A stretch of 64,000 nt of DNA. Source: Bacteroidota bacterium. GTDB lineage: Bacteria > Bacteroidota > Bacteroidia > Flavobacteriales > Crocinitomicaceae. A program made the translations under genes and the position numbers. Below the pieces are notes generated by a model that saw only the letters and a program-made list of their open reading frames with translations, was not told the origin of the DNA and made no database searches. The DNA is taken from assembly GCA_029558435.1 (NCBI GenBank), contig JAKQEZ010000742.1:9328-73327 (forward strand). Reading direction: 5' to 3'. The number at the start of each line of letters is the position of its first letter. Within the stretch, counting starts at the first letter, position 1. Shown one piece after another: positions 18,061 to 27,370 of this stretch.

Positions 18061-19047
18061 TTAAAGCCTAGGGCAAATTTTTTCGTATTTCTTTTCAGGT
18101 TTTTTGTGTACGTATGTTAGTCCGATTTCAAAACCACCTCTACCCGTAGATACACGGCTTAGTGAAGAGACATTGATGTCGTAGGCCATTTTTAGAGTGA
18201 AATTATTCCATTTTGCACCTAAAGTTACTACCATTGCATCTTTTGCTCGAGCAATAATGCCTCCTAATAAGTAAAAGTCACTATTTTTAAAATAATAACC
18301 TAATTCAACGGCATACGTATGTTCAAAATAATTTTTTTGCAACATTCCTAATATTTTAGGAATAATGTAAAAAGTTTCTGTAATATTTATACGAGTCCCT
18401 AAATGCGCATAATACCTTAAAGGTAAACGGTTTTCAACGCCGTAAAAAGACTCTTTGGAATGCAATAAGTTAAATGCCGAAATACCTATAAACGGATTTA
18501 AACGTGCAGTTGGTTTTGCATAGTAATATAAAATTCCTGCATTAACTGCGGGGATGAACACAGACTGTCCTTTAAAATCTTCACCCGAAGCAATGGTTTG
18601 ATCAAAGGTTCCACCACCAGTCAACGAATATTGGTTGTTGAAAGAAAGCAATTGGTATTCTACTGATTTTTGAGCTACACCGGCTTGAACACCGAACGAT
18701 AAAAAATGTGTTTTTGCTTTGTTAACTGCTGTATTATAAGAAGTGGAGACCAATCCTTGAAATACATTGAAATTACCAAATCCTGCTCTAAAATTGTTTA
18801 ATTGCACTCCAAAACTCCATTTCTTTATAGGCATGTCAAAACTAAAAAGATAAGAAGTATAAGGTTTGAAATTAACAGCCTTCCACTGCGTACGGTATTG
18901 AGCGTGCAATCTAAATGTGCCGTCAACAACACCAGTTAGTGCAGGATTTAAGAACAAAGGAGCAGCATCATACATTGATAAATGCGCATCTTGTGCCCTA
19001 ACCGCGAAGGTTAAAAATATGAACGGAATTAAAATAAATTTATACAT
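18061..19047 (-). CDS. PorP/SprF family protein paired with the 1226-residue type B protein
   Basis: A 328-residue outer-membrane barrel of the PorP/SprF family: signal peptide ending near VRAQ, then DAHLSMYDAAPLFLNPALTG, YRTQWKAVNFKPY and alternating strands through GGFEIGLTYVHKK. Proteins of this family next to a type B sorting-domain gene (as SprF next to SprB) are required for export or attachment of that client. It lies 5 bases downstream of the 1226-residue protein and 18 bases upstream of the PorE-like gene. Its extreme C-terminus (KKYEKICPRL) contains a Cys and a PRL end, also seen in other family members. Confidence 0.87.
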   Translation of the reverse strand: MYKFILIPFIFLTFAVRAQDAHLSMYDAAPLFLNPALTGVVDGTFRLHAQYRTQWKAVNFKPYTSYLFSFDMPIKKWSFGVQLNNFRAGFGNFNVFQGLVSTSYNTAVNKAKTHFLSFGVQAGVAQKSVEYQLLSFNNQYSLTGGGTFDQTIASGEDFKGQSVFIPAVNAGILYYYAKPTARLNPFIGISAFNLLHSKESFYGVENRLPLRYYAHLGTRINITETFYIIPKILGMLQKNYFEHTYAVELGYYFKNSDFYLLGGIIARAKDAMVVTLGAKWNNFTLKMAYDINVSSLSRVSTGRGGFEIGLTYVHKKPEKKYEKICPRL

Positions 19048-19052
19048 AGCTT

Positions 19053-22000
19053 TTATCTTAACAGAGTTACGTCTCCTGATTTTTTAATTATTTGTCCATT
19101 ACCCATTTCTACTACAAAGGTCCATGTGTAAACACCAACTGGAGAAGGAGTGCCTTTGTAAGTTCCATCCCATCCTTCATTTTGGTCGGTAGATGAAAAC
19201 ACTAATTCACCCCAGTTACTATAAACTTTGAAGTCAACTGTTTTAAATGGTCCTCCTCTGATGATAAACACATCGTTTTCACCATCACCATTAGGTGTAA
19301 AACCTGTTGGAAGTACTGGTAAAAGCTCTACGGAAATAATTTGTGTAAGCGTATCAAAACATTGATTTCCATCTGTAACAGTTAGCGTAACAGGATAAAC
19401 ACCTCCCGTTGAATAACTGTGTTGTGAATTTTGTTGATTGTTTGCAGATCCATCCCCATAGTTCCAATACCAGCTTACTAGATTCGTACCCGTAGAGTTA
19501 TCTGTAAACTGTATAGTTTGGTCAACAACTGCTGGGTTGGGTAAGGCTGTAAAACTTGCTTGTGGACTTTGAATTACTGCTACATTTTGTGTAATGGATG
19601 CTTGACAACCATGATCAGAGGTTACAGTTAAGGTCACAGGATAGTTGCCTGCAATCGGGAATGAATAATTGGGGTGTTGATTGGTACTGTTATCAAATCC
19701 ATTAAAATTATAGTGCCAATTGGTAATACTTCCTTGTGGTATTGTTGACAAATCCGTGAAATAAATTGGATTGTTTTCGCAGGCATTGCTGTTTGAAAAC
19801 CCTGGTTGTGGATTGTAATAAATTTGTAAGTTTTTCTCAATTGTATCTGTACAATTATTGCTTGAGCTAACTATTAATTGAACAGTATAATCACCTCCAT
19901 TGTTATAAATAGGTTGTGGGTTTTGAATAGTAGAAGTGGAGCCGTTGCCAAAATTCCATTGCCAATTGGTAATTGTACCGCTAGAAAAAGACGATTGATC
20001 AATAAAGACAGTGTTCACACCTTGGCAAACAGAATTTACAGAAAAATCGGCAGTTGGTATTTCCTTAAAGGTAACAATGAGGGTATCGTTATCCACATTA
20101 CAACCATAGGTATTGGTAGCTTCAAGAATCAGCGTTACACTACCGTTTAAAATATCACCCGTTGATGGTTGGTAGATGGTGGATAAGAAATTATTTCCAG
20201 GGATAAACATTCCTGTACCAAGTGATGACCAGCTTCCTAGTGGTGAAGGACCCGAAATTTGCCCGTTTAACTGAATAGCTGCATTTTCACATAAATTTTG
20301 ATTAGGACCGGCATAAACTACTGGTGCTTCAATGAAAAACACACGAATGGAATCGTATATACCCGCACATACTCCAGTTGTATTCAATAGAAAATCAACA
20401 TAACCGGTAGTTGTGTCAACAGGGCTTACGGTATAGTATGTGTTTAATGAACTTGGGTTTGAAATGGAGCCAAAACCTGTTGAACTCCATTGACTCCCAA
20501 AACCTCCTGTCATTGTGCCTTGTAACTGAATTAGGGTGCTTGTAGAACAAATAGAGTCTTGTGTTGTGATGTTGACACTAGGTTGCGGAGTTATGTAAAC
20601 CTGAATTGTATCAACCTCTGCAAGACAATCTTGATTGTTGGTTGATGTCAGCACTAAATTAAAGTTTCCAGCAGCAATATCACTTTGATCCAATAAATAG
20701 TCGGTAACAAGGTTTTGTTCACTTGGAGAAAATGCACCATTGCCATTGGTTGACCATACTCCAGTAGTCGTAACACCACTAATTAAGCCATTAAGGTTGA
20801 TTTCAGTTGTATTTGAGCAAATATATACGTCAGAACCTGCATTAACAACAGGTGCTGGAGTGAAATATAAAATAACAGTATCTTGATCACTCGGGCAAGA
20901 GAAAAAACTTCCTGCAGAGGTTAAAAATAATGCAACGCTATCCGCAGCCAATTCAGCAGGTGAAGGCGTGTAGGTAGTTGTTAAATCATTGGGATTTCCA
21001 AAAGAACCACCAGCACCACCCGACCATATAGCTGTAGTTGCAAATTGAACACCACCAGAAATAACAATGGATGGCAAATTGTTTTTACAAAACGTTTGGT
21101 TACCTGACGCAGTTACAACTGGAGCTTGAATAAAGCTTACTTTTATAGTATCTGTAACAGGATTACAGCTTCCAGTTGAAGTAAGGACAAATGACAATTC
21201 ACCTTGAGTGTAATCACTAGTTGTTGGGTAATACAAGGTACTTAAGTCGGTTGCATTTTGGAATGTTCCGGTACCGTTGACTACCGACCAAATTCCTGTT
21301 GTGGTTGCTCCTTTTACAGAACCACTCAAAGAAATAGATGTAGCGCCATTACACAAAGTTGTATCGTTGCCAGCATCTGTATACGTTCTTCTTAAAAAAG
21401 ACGACATGTAATGGTAATAACATCCAGAGGTTTGTCCACCGTTGATGATTCCTAAGGCAAAAAAGTCAGTAGTATTTTCTATGAAATTGGCAGAGTTGAC
21501 AGCTATTTCGGCAGTGCTAAAAGATATTTGAGCACCGCTCCAAGCACCACCTGTACCTGGGACAACGCTAAACATTGATCCTTGAACGAGTGTGTTGCTA
21601 CCGTTTAATAGAAAGTTGTTTACTGCAGAAGTGGGACAAAGTATGTTTAAGAAAAACCCTTGATTATTTGTTCTGGTAAAGCTAACTTGTGAGGAACCAG
21701 CGCAATTGATTGGCGGAAGTAGTGCTTCACCGAGTTCACAACCAAAGCCACTTGCTTGCAACACATATATTGGTTTGTCAGCTTGAACATAGGTTAACGC
21801 TTCTGTGATGGAATAATCCCACGTATCTCCTTGATTTAATAGCTGAGTTGTTGAGCCATTAATAGTTGTAATCGTAACTTGTGTAAAGTTTTCTGTTGCT
21901 ACTACAAATATACCCTCATTAGCCGAAGCATTCATGCTTCCTTTATTAATGATGTAATTGTTTCCAATAACTTCTTTAGGAACTATTTGGTCACCCATTA

Positions 22001-22733
22001 AATCGCGGCAACCACCAGCAAATTGTTCCCATACAGAATCGTCGGAAACAGTAACAGCAATTGGTTTATCTGCAACTATAATAGAACCACTTAAATTATT
22101 TCCAGGAGTATTGGTTAATTGGGTAACATTTTCAGCGGTATAAGTTTGCCCTTTGTTAAGGGTAATGGAATAAGTTACACCAGCTGGATGACCAACGATA
22201 TTTGCTCGTGGGGTAATCCAAACTGTTGTTCCATTTTCAGTTGCAACAATACAAAACATTTGTTTTGGAAGAGGAGCGTAAACACCGTTTCTCCATCTGT
22301 TCTGAAAAGGTGTAACAAACTCTAAACCAATTCCATTACTTCCTTTTAACGAATAAGTTTCGGGGTTGTTGACTACCGTTAAAACTTCATACACCACTGT
22401 TACAGGCTCATCCGTTTCTATTTTTAAACCATAGTTGAGCGGCGTATCTGCAGGTTTGGATTCTAATGTATTAATAATGTGATCTAAAAATACAGATTTT
22501 AATGAATTTGGTGCAATTGTGAACGTGGTGTCATACGTACCAGCAGGTTGAAATAAATGAACCGTTGTTGGAGTGTTAAAAGTAGAAAAACGGAGTGCTA
22601 CTGGTTTATTTTGAGCATGACCTGGAGAAACCCAAGGGGCAGCGAACCAAAACACCGTGTCAATCTGTGCTTTAGCTAATGGAGTAACCAATAAAAAAAT
22701 AAGTAGCGTGAATAGTATTTTTATCTTTTTCAT
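19053..22733 (-). CDS. Giant secreted protein with IgGFc-binding-like, repeat and PKD domains and type B T9SS sorting domain
   Basis: A 1226-residue exported protein. Layout: signal peptide (1-22); an N-terminal IgGFc-binding-like region (about 25-440; GLEFVTPFQN, VVATENGTTVWITP, SGSIIVADKPIAVTV, DLMGDQIVP); five tandem units of about 88 residues (about 450-890), each opening with a variant of VxAGxxxxxC and containing GxWSxxGxGxF and a LVLTST-like end; three PKD domains (about 890-1135; WQWNFGNGST, WYWNYGDGS); and a C-terminal gliding-motility-type (CHU_C, type B) sorting domain with FTPNGDGENDVF and YSNWGELVFSS. Type B clients of this kind depend on a PorP/SprF partner, found 5 bases downstream. 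It is probably a surface adhesin or matrix protein. The upstream cassette encodes a paralogue with four repeat units. Confidence 0.88.
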   Translation of the reverse strand: MKKIKILFTLLIFLLVTPLAKAQIDTVFWFAAPWVSPGHAQNKPVALRFSTFNTPTTVHLFQPAGTYDTTFTIAPNSLKSVFLDHIINTLESKPADTPLNYGLKIETDEPVTVVYEVLTVVNNPETYSLKGSNGIGLEFVTPFQNRWRNGVYAPLPKQMFCIVATENGTTVWITPRANIVGHPAGVTYSITLNKGQTYTAENVTQLTNTPGNNLSGSIIVADKPIAVTVSDDSVWEQFAGGCRDLMGDQIVPKEVIGNNYIINKGSMNASANEGIFVVATENFTQVTITTINGSTTQLLNQGDTWDYSITEALTYVQADKPIYVLQASGFGCELGEALLPPINCAGSSQVSFTRTNNQGFFLNILCPTSAVNNFLLNGSNTLVQGSMFSVVPGTGGAWSGAQISFSTAEIAVNSANFIENTTDFFALGIINGGQTSGCYYHYMSSFLRRTYTDAGNDTTLCNGATSISLSGSVKGATTTGIWSVVNGTGTFQNATDLSTLYYPTTSDYTQGELSFVLTSTGSCNPVTDTIKVSFIQAPVVTASGNQTFCKNNLPSIVISGGVQFATTAIWSGGAGGSFGNPNDLTTTYTPSPAELAADSVALFLTSAGSFFSCPSDQDTVILYFTPAPVVNAGSDVYICSNTTEINLNGLISGVTTTGVWSTNGNGAFSPSEQNLVTDYLLDQSDIAAGNFNLVLTSTNNQDCLAEVDTIQVYITPQPSVNITTQDSICSTSTLIQLQGTMTGGFGSQWSSTGFGSISNPSSLNTYYTVSPVDTTTGYVDFLLNTTGVCAGIYDSIRVFFIEAPVVYAGPNQNLCENAAIQLNGQISGPSPLGSWSSLGTGMFIPGNNFLSTIYQPSTGDILNGSVTLILEATNTYGCNVDNDTLIVTFKEIPTADFSVNSVCQGVNTVFIDQSSFSSGTITNWQWNFGNGSTSTIQNPQPIYNNGGDYTVQLIVSSSNNCTDTIEKNLQIYYNPQPGFSNSNACENNPIYFTDLSTIPQGSITNWHYNFNGFDNSTNQHPNYSFPIAGNYPVTLTVTSDHGCQASITQNVAVIQSPQASFTALPNPAVVDQTIQFTDNSTGTNLVSWYWNYGDGSANNQQNSQHSYSTGGVYPVTLTVTDGNQCFDTLTQIISVELLPVLPTGFTPNGDGENDVFIIRGGPFKTVDFKVYSNWGELVFSSTDQNEGWDGTYKGTPSPVGVYTWTFVVEMGNGQIIKKSGDVTLLR

Positions 22734-22743
22734 AATTCTTACA

Positions 22744-23709
22744 TTATTTTTTAGAGTTCATTTTCGTCTCTTCAAGAATGCTATTGTTTAATTTATCATC
22801 TTCTTCTTTAAGAGTTGGTTTCTTTTTATTGAGAATGATGCTAATCATCACTTCGTGTGAACCAGTATTGTATTTTCTCAATTTGTTGATACAAAAATCA
22901 TAGCCATAAGAAATGGTATATCTTTCTTTAAACGTAAAACCAGCATTAACCCCAATAGCGTCATTGTGACGATAAATAGTAGCTAACCAAAATTGTTTGT
23001 TATACATAAATTTCAACATTCCCGAAATTTGCACTGGAGCTGGTTTGGTATATCGAACCAATATGCTAGGTTGAAAATCAAATTTTTTCTTTTCAAAACT
23101 AAAGTTGTAACCAGCAATAAAATTGTAATGAAATTGTAGTTGTGAATTATATCCTGTAAATTTTATAAACTTACCCAACATACGTTGTGCAGAAGCCATT
23201 ACGAAAAATTTGTTGGAATATAAATTAAATCCCATGTTGACATCTACGGCGTTGGTAGAGTATATGCTTCCAAGCAACACTTGATCGCCTTCATCTGCAA
23301 TAATTGCATCGTACAGTCTAATTTTATATTGTAAAAAACCAGGTTGAACACCAAGAGCAAGTTTTAAATTTTCGGTTAGTTTAAAATGATGAGCATACGT
23401 TAAATGGATGCCTGTTGTATTCATTAGACCCGTGTTTTCGTTGTACACTCCCAATCCGTAGCCAATTTTTCCTTGACTTTTGTAGGAACCATGAATGTTA
23501 AAGTTGAAAAGTGACGGCGCACCTTGAAAACCAACCCATTGTTTTCTGTATCCTGCATTTAAAACATAAACGCCTTGACTTCCTGCAACTGCTGGATTGT
23601 AATAAAAGGTATTCATCATATAATTTGAATAAATACCCATTTGTTGCGACATACCAATAGTTGGATTAAGCAACAATGACAAAACAAAAATAGCGAGTAG
23701 TTGTTTCAT
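22744..23709 (-). CDS. PorP/SprF family protein paired with the 1161-residue type B protein
   Basis: A 321-residue PorP/SprF barrel: signal peptide, then GIYSNYMMNTFYYNPAVAGSQGVYVLN and RKQWVGFQGAP, and the C-terminal block YSYGYD-like (ISYGYDFCINKLRKYNTGSHEVMISI) in its usual family form. A short hydrophilic tail (KKPTLKEEDDKLNNS...) extends past the barrel. It lies 3 bases after the 1161-residue type B gene and 10 bases before the 1226-residue one, so the two adhesin/SprF pairs form a tandem array. Its sequence differs clearly from the 18061 copy, which suggests an old duplication with each partner tuned to its client. Confidence 0.88.
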   Translation of the reverse strand: MKQLLAIFVLSLLLNPTIGMSQQMGIYSNYMMNTFYYNPAVAGSQGVYVLNAGYRKQWVGFQGAPSLFNFNIHGSYKSQGKIGYGLGVYNENTGLMNTTGIHLTYAHHFKLTENLKLALGVQPGFLQYKIRLYDAIIADEGDQVLLGSIYSTNAVDVNMGFNLYSNKFFVMASAQRMLGKFIKFTGYNSQLQFHYNFIAGYNFSFEKKKFDFQPSILVRYTKPAPVQISGMLKFMYNKQFWLATIYRHNDAIGVNAGFTFKERYTISYGYDFCINKLRKYNTGSHEVMISIILNKKKPTLKEEDDKLNNSILEETKMNSKK

Positions 23710-23712
23710 AAT

Positions 23713-26700
23713 TTATTTCTTTTTGCGTAGAACAAGTAAAACGCCTTTATAGATTGGTTGTTCTACATCTGCATTTAGGTTAATAACATAAAAGTAATTG
23801 CCATCCGGCACATCTTTACCATGATAAGTGCCATCCCAAGGTGTTGTATATCCTTCTGATTGAAACAGAAGTTGTCCCCATTCATTAAAAATTTGAACAG
23901 TAGCCTGCGGGTAAAGCAAATGGATGAATTCTAGTTTCCATACATCGTTTAAACCATCACCGTTTGGTGAAATAACGTTTGGAATAAGAGTGCTAATTTC
24001 TGTTGTAACATTGTTTACTGTGACCCACACAATCGTGCTATCAAAACAACCTAAATTATCGTAAACGTATTGAATTACAGGAAAGGTACCGTTTTGGAAG
24101 TAAATTGTAGTAGGATTAGCTTCATTGGAAGTGCCTCCATTGCCAAACTCCCAATAATATGATGAAGCATAATTTGAAGTATCAATAAAGTTATAGGTAG
24201 TTCCAACATTTACACCGCTTGAGTAATTAAAAGCAAACCCTGCCTCTGGTAAAGGTGTAATTTGAAGAGGTTTTACAACCGTATCACTACATCCATTTGA
24301 TGTTTTTACAATGTGTAAAACTGAATAATTTCCAGGGTTGTTAAACGTTTGACTTGCATCTTTTGTTAAAGCAATACCTTGACCTCCAAAATCATAAAAC
24401 CAATAATTAATTTGATTGGAAGGTGTTGAGGCATCTGTGAAATTGACTGTTCTAACATTGTTTTGGCAATCAACATTGTAGTTAAAATCAGCGTTTGGTT
24501 TATCGTAAACTACAATAGAGTTGCTAACAGTGTCTTTACATCCATTGCTATTGGTAACAATTAACTGTGTTGAATAAGTACCACTCTGATTGTAATAATG
24601 GGTAGGATTCAAGTTGTTTGAACTGTTTCCATCGCCAAAATTCCACTGCGTTTGAGTGATGGATCCATACCCAGCAAGTGAAAAATTAACAAAATTAGAT
24701 GAGTCGCCAAAACAGTTATTGGCAGCACTAAAATTAGCATGCGGTGGTGCAACAAAAATAAATTGTACAACATCGTTTACAGTGTTGCAATTTCCAAAAT
24801 TGGTAGCAGTTAGTGTTAGCGCAATGTTACCTGAACTAATTTCAGCAGGTGTTGGAGTATACACGGCATTTAAGGCTGTGTTGGAAGGAGAAAAGCTTCC
24901 AGTTCCACCACTCCAAACACCAGTTGTAGCTCCACCTGTGATAGAACCATTTAATTGTATTTGAGCATCGTTGGTACAAATAATTTGATTGGCACCGGCA
25001 TCTACACTTGGAGATGGTGTAAATTGTACATACACACTGTCTTTATCGGGCAAGCAATTGCCGTTTGAAGTTGAACGCAAGTAAATCCAACAAAACCCAT
25101 TATTAATATCGTTTAATCCAGGATAATAGGTGGTAGATAATGAAGTGTTGCTAGGGGTAAATAGTCCGTCTCCACTACTGTTCCAAACACCCGTGGTTGT
25201 TGGTCCAGAAACAGTTCCACTTAAAGAAACAACATTGTTGTTGGCACAAACAATAATAGTATCTTGAGAAATAGAAGTAACAGGAGGAGGTGTAATAAAT
25301 ACTTCCATAGTATCTGTTTCTGTTTGGCAATTACCATTATTTGTTGATGTTAGAACCAATTTAACGTTTCCGTTTGCAATGTCATTATTTGAAGGAATGT
25401 AATTAGCATTTAAAGTTGAATCATTGGGTGTAAAAGTTCCGCTTCCTAGTGTTGACCACTGACCCGTAGATGAGCCACCTTGCACAGTTCCATTTAATGC
25501 AACAACCGAGTTATTTGCACAAACTGTTTGATTAGCAGATGCATTAACGATAGGCATTTGGTTAACAGTCAAGTAGATGGTGTCTTTTTGTGACGGACAT
25601 GTGGCGTCGGAAGTTAAAATGATTTTTACAGGATTCACAAATACATCCAGCGTGTTTGGAACGTATTCGTTGACTAAATTATTTAGTCCATAGGTGAAAG
25701 TTCCATATCCTGTACTGCTCCAAGTTCCATTTAAAGATCCTCCTCCTACTATTCCATTTAGCGAAAAACCAACATTTGCACAAACAGCACCATCAGCACC
25801 AGCATTCACAAAGGGTGTACTAGAATATTCTGTTATAAAAGAGTAGCTATAACCAGAAGTGGAAGCTCCATGGATGGTAGCCAAACCAAAAATATCGCCT
25901 GTGTTTTCAATGCTTGTATAGACACCAACTGGAATTTCAGTAGTTGTAAAATATTTTTGAGCAACTTTTAAAGCGCCTGCTGTTCCTGGCACATTTACAA
26001 AGTCAGTAGCGTTTAAAATACCACTAGCTCCGTTGACCGTAAAAGAACCTTCATAACCAGCTCTAGTATAAACAACAACACCAAAGTCATCGGTTGAATT
26101 TCGGATAAATGATGTGTTATAATTTCCAGCGCAATATACGCTAGGAACAATGGTTGAACTTAATTCACAATCGTGTGCACTTACGTGATATACATATACC
26201 GGTTTGTTGGATTCTATGTATGCAACATCTTCTGAAAGATTTAAAATATGGGTTTCACCCCAGCTAATAGTTGCGGTTGTTGTTGTAGATGTGTGAATGG
26301 TTAAGTTTGTACCGTTTTGTGTTGCCAAAATATAAACGAAGTCGTTACTGCTACTTGTACCTTTTCTTACAATATATTGATTTCCTAGTAAGTTAATATT
26401 CATTAATTGTTCACCAATTGCATCAAAACATGATGTGTTGACCGAGGCGTTGTAGGATAAGCCGTCTTCAAAAATGGTGATAGCAACAGGTTTGTCAGAA
26501 GATACAATTGAACCAGCCAAACTCGTGGTTGCTACTCCATCAATGTCACGCGCACTATAAGTTTGTCCCTCATTTAAAACAATTGAAAAAGTTGCATTTA
26601 TTGCATGTCCAACGATTGCTGCTTTTGGTGTAATTAAAACAGTGGTATTGTTTTCTGTTGCAACAATTTCAAATCCTGAGTAAGCTGAAGGAGTGGAACT

Positions 26701-27171
26701 AACAGCATTTAATGATTTTTGAAAAGGAAGATAAAAATTTGTTCCAAGTGCATTGTTACCTTTAAGTCCAAAAGTTTCTTTGTTGTAGGGGCTATCAACT
26801 GAGTATGTTGCAGTTATAGCTGCTGTTGAACTGATTTTTAATCCATTGTTATTGATAGCATCTGCACTAGGAGATTCAATGGAAGTTATAAAACTGCTTA
26901 AATCTACTGTTTGATATGAATTAGCAGCAAGAGAAAGGGTAATTGGTAAAAAACTACCATTGGCAGGCTGACTAATTGTAACAACAGCTGGATCATCATA
27001 AGTAACGATTGTTAAACTTATCGGATTTTCACCAAGTCCCGAAGAAAAATTAGGAGCACCAAACCAAAAAAGTGTATCCTTTTGTGCTATTGAATAAACG
27101 GATGTAAAGCAACATAAAACACTAATTATAAAGTATTTAAATAGCTTTTGATTCGTAGAAATAGTAATCAT
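23713..27171 (-). CDS. Giant secreted protein, paralogue with four repeat units and type B T9SS sorting domain
   Basis: A protein of 1152 residues from the ATG at 27171; a GTG at 27198 would add nine residues, but the ATG gives a better signal peptide (MITISTNQKLFKYFIISVL, cleavage near SIAQ). Domain order mirrors the 1226-residue neighbour: IgGFc-binding-like N-terminal region (FYLPFQKSL, EIVATENNTTVLITP, AGSIVSSDKPVAITI), four tandem units of about 88 residues opening with VNAGADGAVC-type motifs and containing GTWSSTGYGTF or GQWSTLGSGTF, three PKD-like domains (WNFGDGNSS, YWEFGNGG), and a type B sorting domain (SPNGDGLNDVW, FNEWGQLLFQS). It is the first gene of the six-gene minus-strand operon and has its own -7 box at 27225-27232. 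Likely a surface adhesin; ligand unknown. Confidence 0.88.
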   Translation of the reverse strand: MITISTNQKLFKYFIISVLCCFTSVYSIAQKDTLFWFGAPNFSSGLGENPISLTIVTYDDPAVVTISQPANGSFLPITLSLAANSYQTVDLSSFITSIESPSADAINNNGLKISSTAAITATYSVDSPYNKETFGLKGNNALGTNFYLPFQKSLNAVSSTPSAYSGFEIVATENNTTVLITPKAAIVGHAINATFSIVLNEGQTYSARDIDGVATTSLAGSIVSSDKPVAITIFEDGLSYNASVNTSCFDAIGEQLMNINLLGNQYIVRKGTSSSNDFVYILATQNGTNLTIHTSTTTTATISWGETHILNLSEDVAYIESNKPVYVYHVSAHDCELSSTIVPSVYCAGNYNTSFIRNSTDDFGVVVYTRAGYEGSFTVNGASGILNATDFVNVPGTAGALKVAQKYFTTTEIPVGVYTSIENTGDIFGLATIHGASTSGYSYSFITEYSSTPFVNAGADGAVCANVGFSLNGIVGGGSLNGTWSSTGYGTFTYGLNNLVNEYVPNTLDVFVNPVKIILTSDATCPSQKDTIYLTVNQMPIVNASANQTVCANNSVVALNGTVQGGSSTGQWSTLGSGTFTPNDSTLNANYIPSNNDIANGNVKLVLTSTNNGNCQTETDTMEVFITPPPVTSISQDTIIVCANNNVVSLSGTVSGPTTTGVWNSSGDGLFTPSNTSLSTTYYPGLNDINNGFCWIYLRSTSNGNCLPDKDSVYVQFTPSPSVDAGANQIICTNDAQIQLNGSITGGATTGVWSGGTGSFSPSNTALNAVYTPTPAEISSGNIALTLTATNFGNCNTVNDVVQFIFVAPPHANFSAANNCFGDSSNFVNFSLAGYGSITQTQWNFGDGNSSNNLNPTHYYNQSGTYSTQLIVTNSNGCKDTVSNSIVVYDKPNADFNYNVDCQNNVRTVNFTDASTPSNQINYWFYDFGGQGIALTKDASQTFNNPGNYSVLHIVKTSNGCSDTVVKPLQITPLPEAGFAFNYSSGVNVGTTYNFIDTSNYASSYYWEFGNGGTSNEANPTTIYFQNGTFPVIQYVYDNLGCFDSTIVWVTVNNVTTEISTLIPNVISPNGDGLNDVWKLEFIHLLYPQATVQIFNEWGQLLFQSEGYTTPWDGTYHGKDVPDGNYFYVINLNADVEQPIYKGVLLVLRKKK

Positions 27172-27224
27172 ACTGTTTAATTTGTAATAGTACTGCACCC
27201 AATGAAGTGCTAAAGTCTTTTTTG

Positions 27225-27232
27225 CAAATATA
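27225..27232 (-). promoter_or_regulatory. Promoter (-7 box) of the adhesin/SprF operon
   Basis: The minus strand reads TATATTTG, a perfect TAnnTTTG match, 53 bases before the ATG at 27171. No clear -33 TTG is seen at the usual distance. Confidence 0.55.
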
Positions 27233-27295
27233 AGTATTAATCATAAAAAATTGTTTAAATTTTTAATATTTTATCTAAATACCTCTTTTTGGTGA

Positions 27296-27325
27296 TTGTT
27301 CAATGAAATAAAAAACCTATTTTTG
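27296..27325 (+). promoter_or_regulatory. Promoter of the chelatase lipoprotein operon
   Basis: TTG (27296-27298), a 19-base spacer and TATTTTTG (27318-27325) fit the Bacteroidota -33/-7 promoter model fully. The start codon follows 45 bases after the -7 box. Confidence 0.65.
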
Positions 27326-27370
27326 CACCACTTTATTTATAATTAGTCTAAATTTATTTAAAAAAAGAAA

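Noticed and set aside
19053..27171. CRISPR or DNA repeat array suggested by periodic similarity
   Set aside because: The periodicity is about 264 bases, at protein level only (88-residue domains); there are no short identical DNA repeats with spacers.
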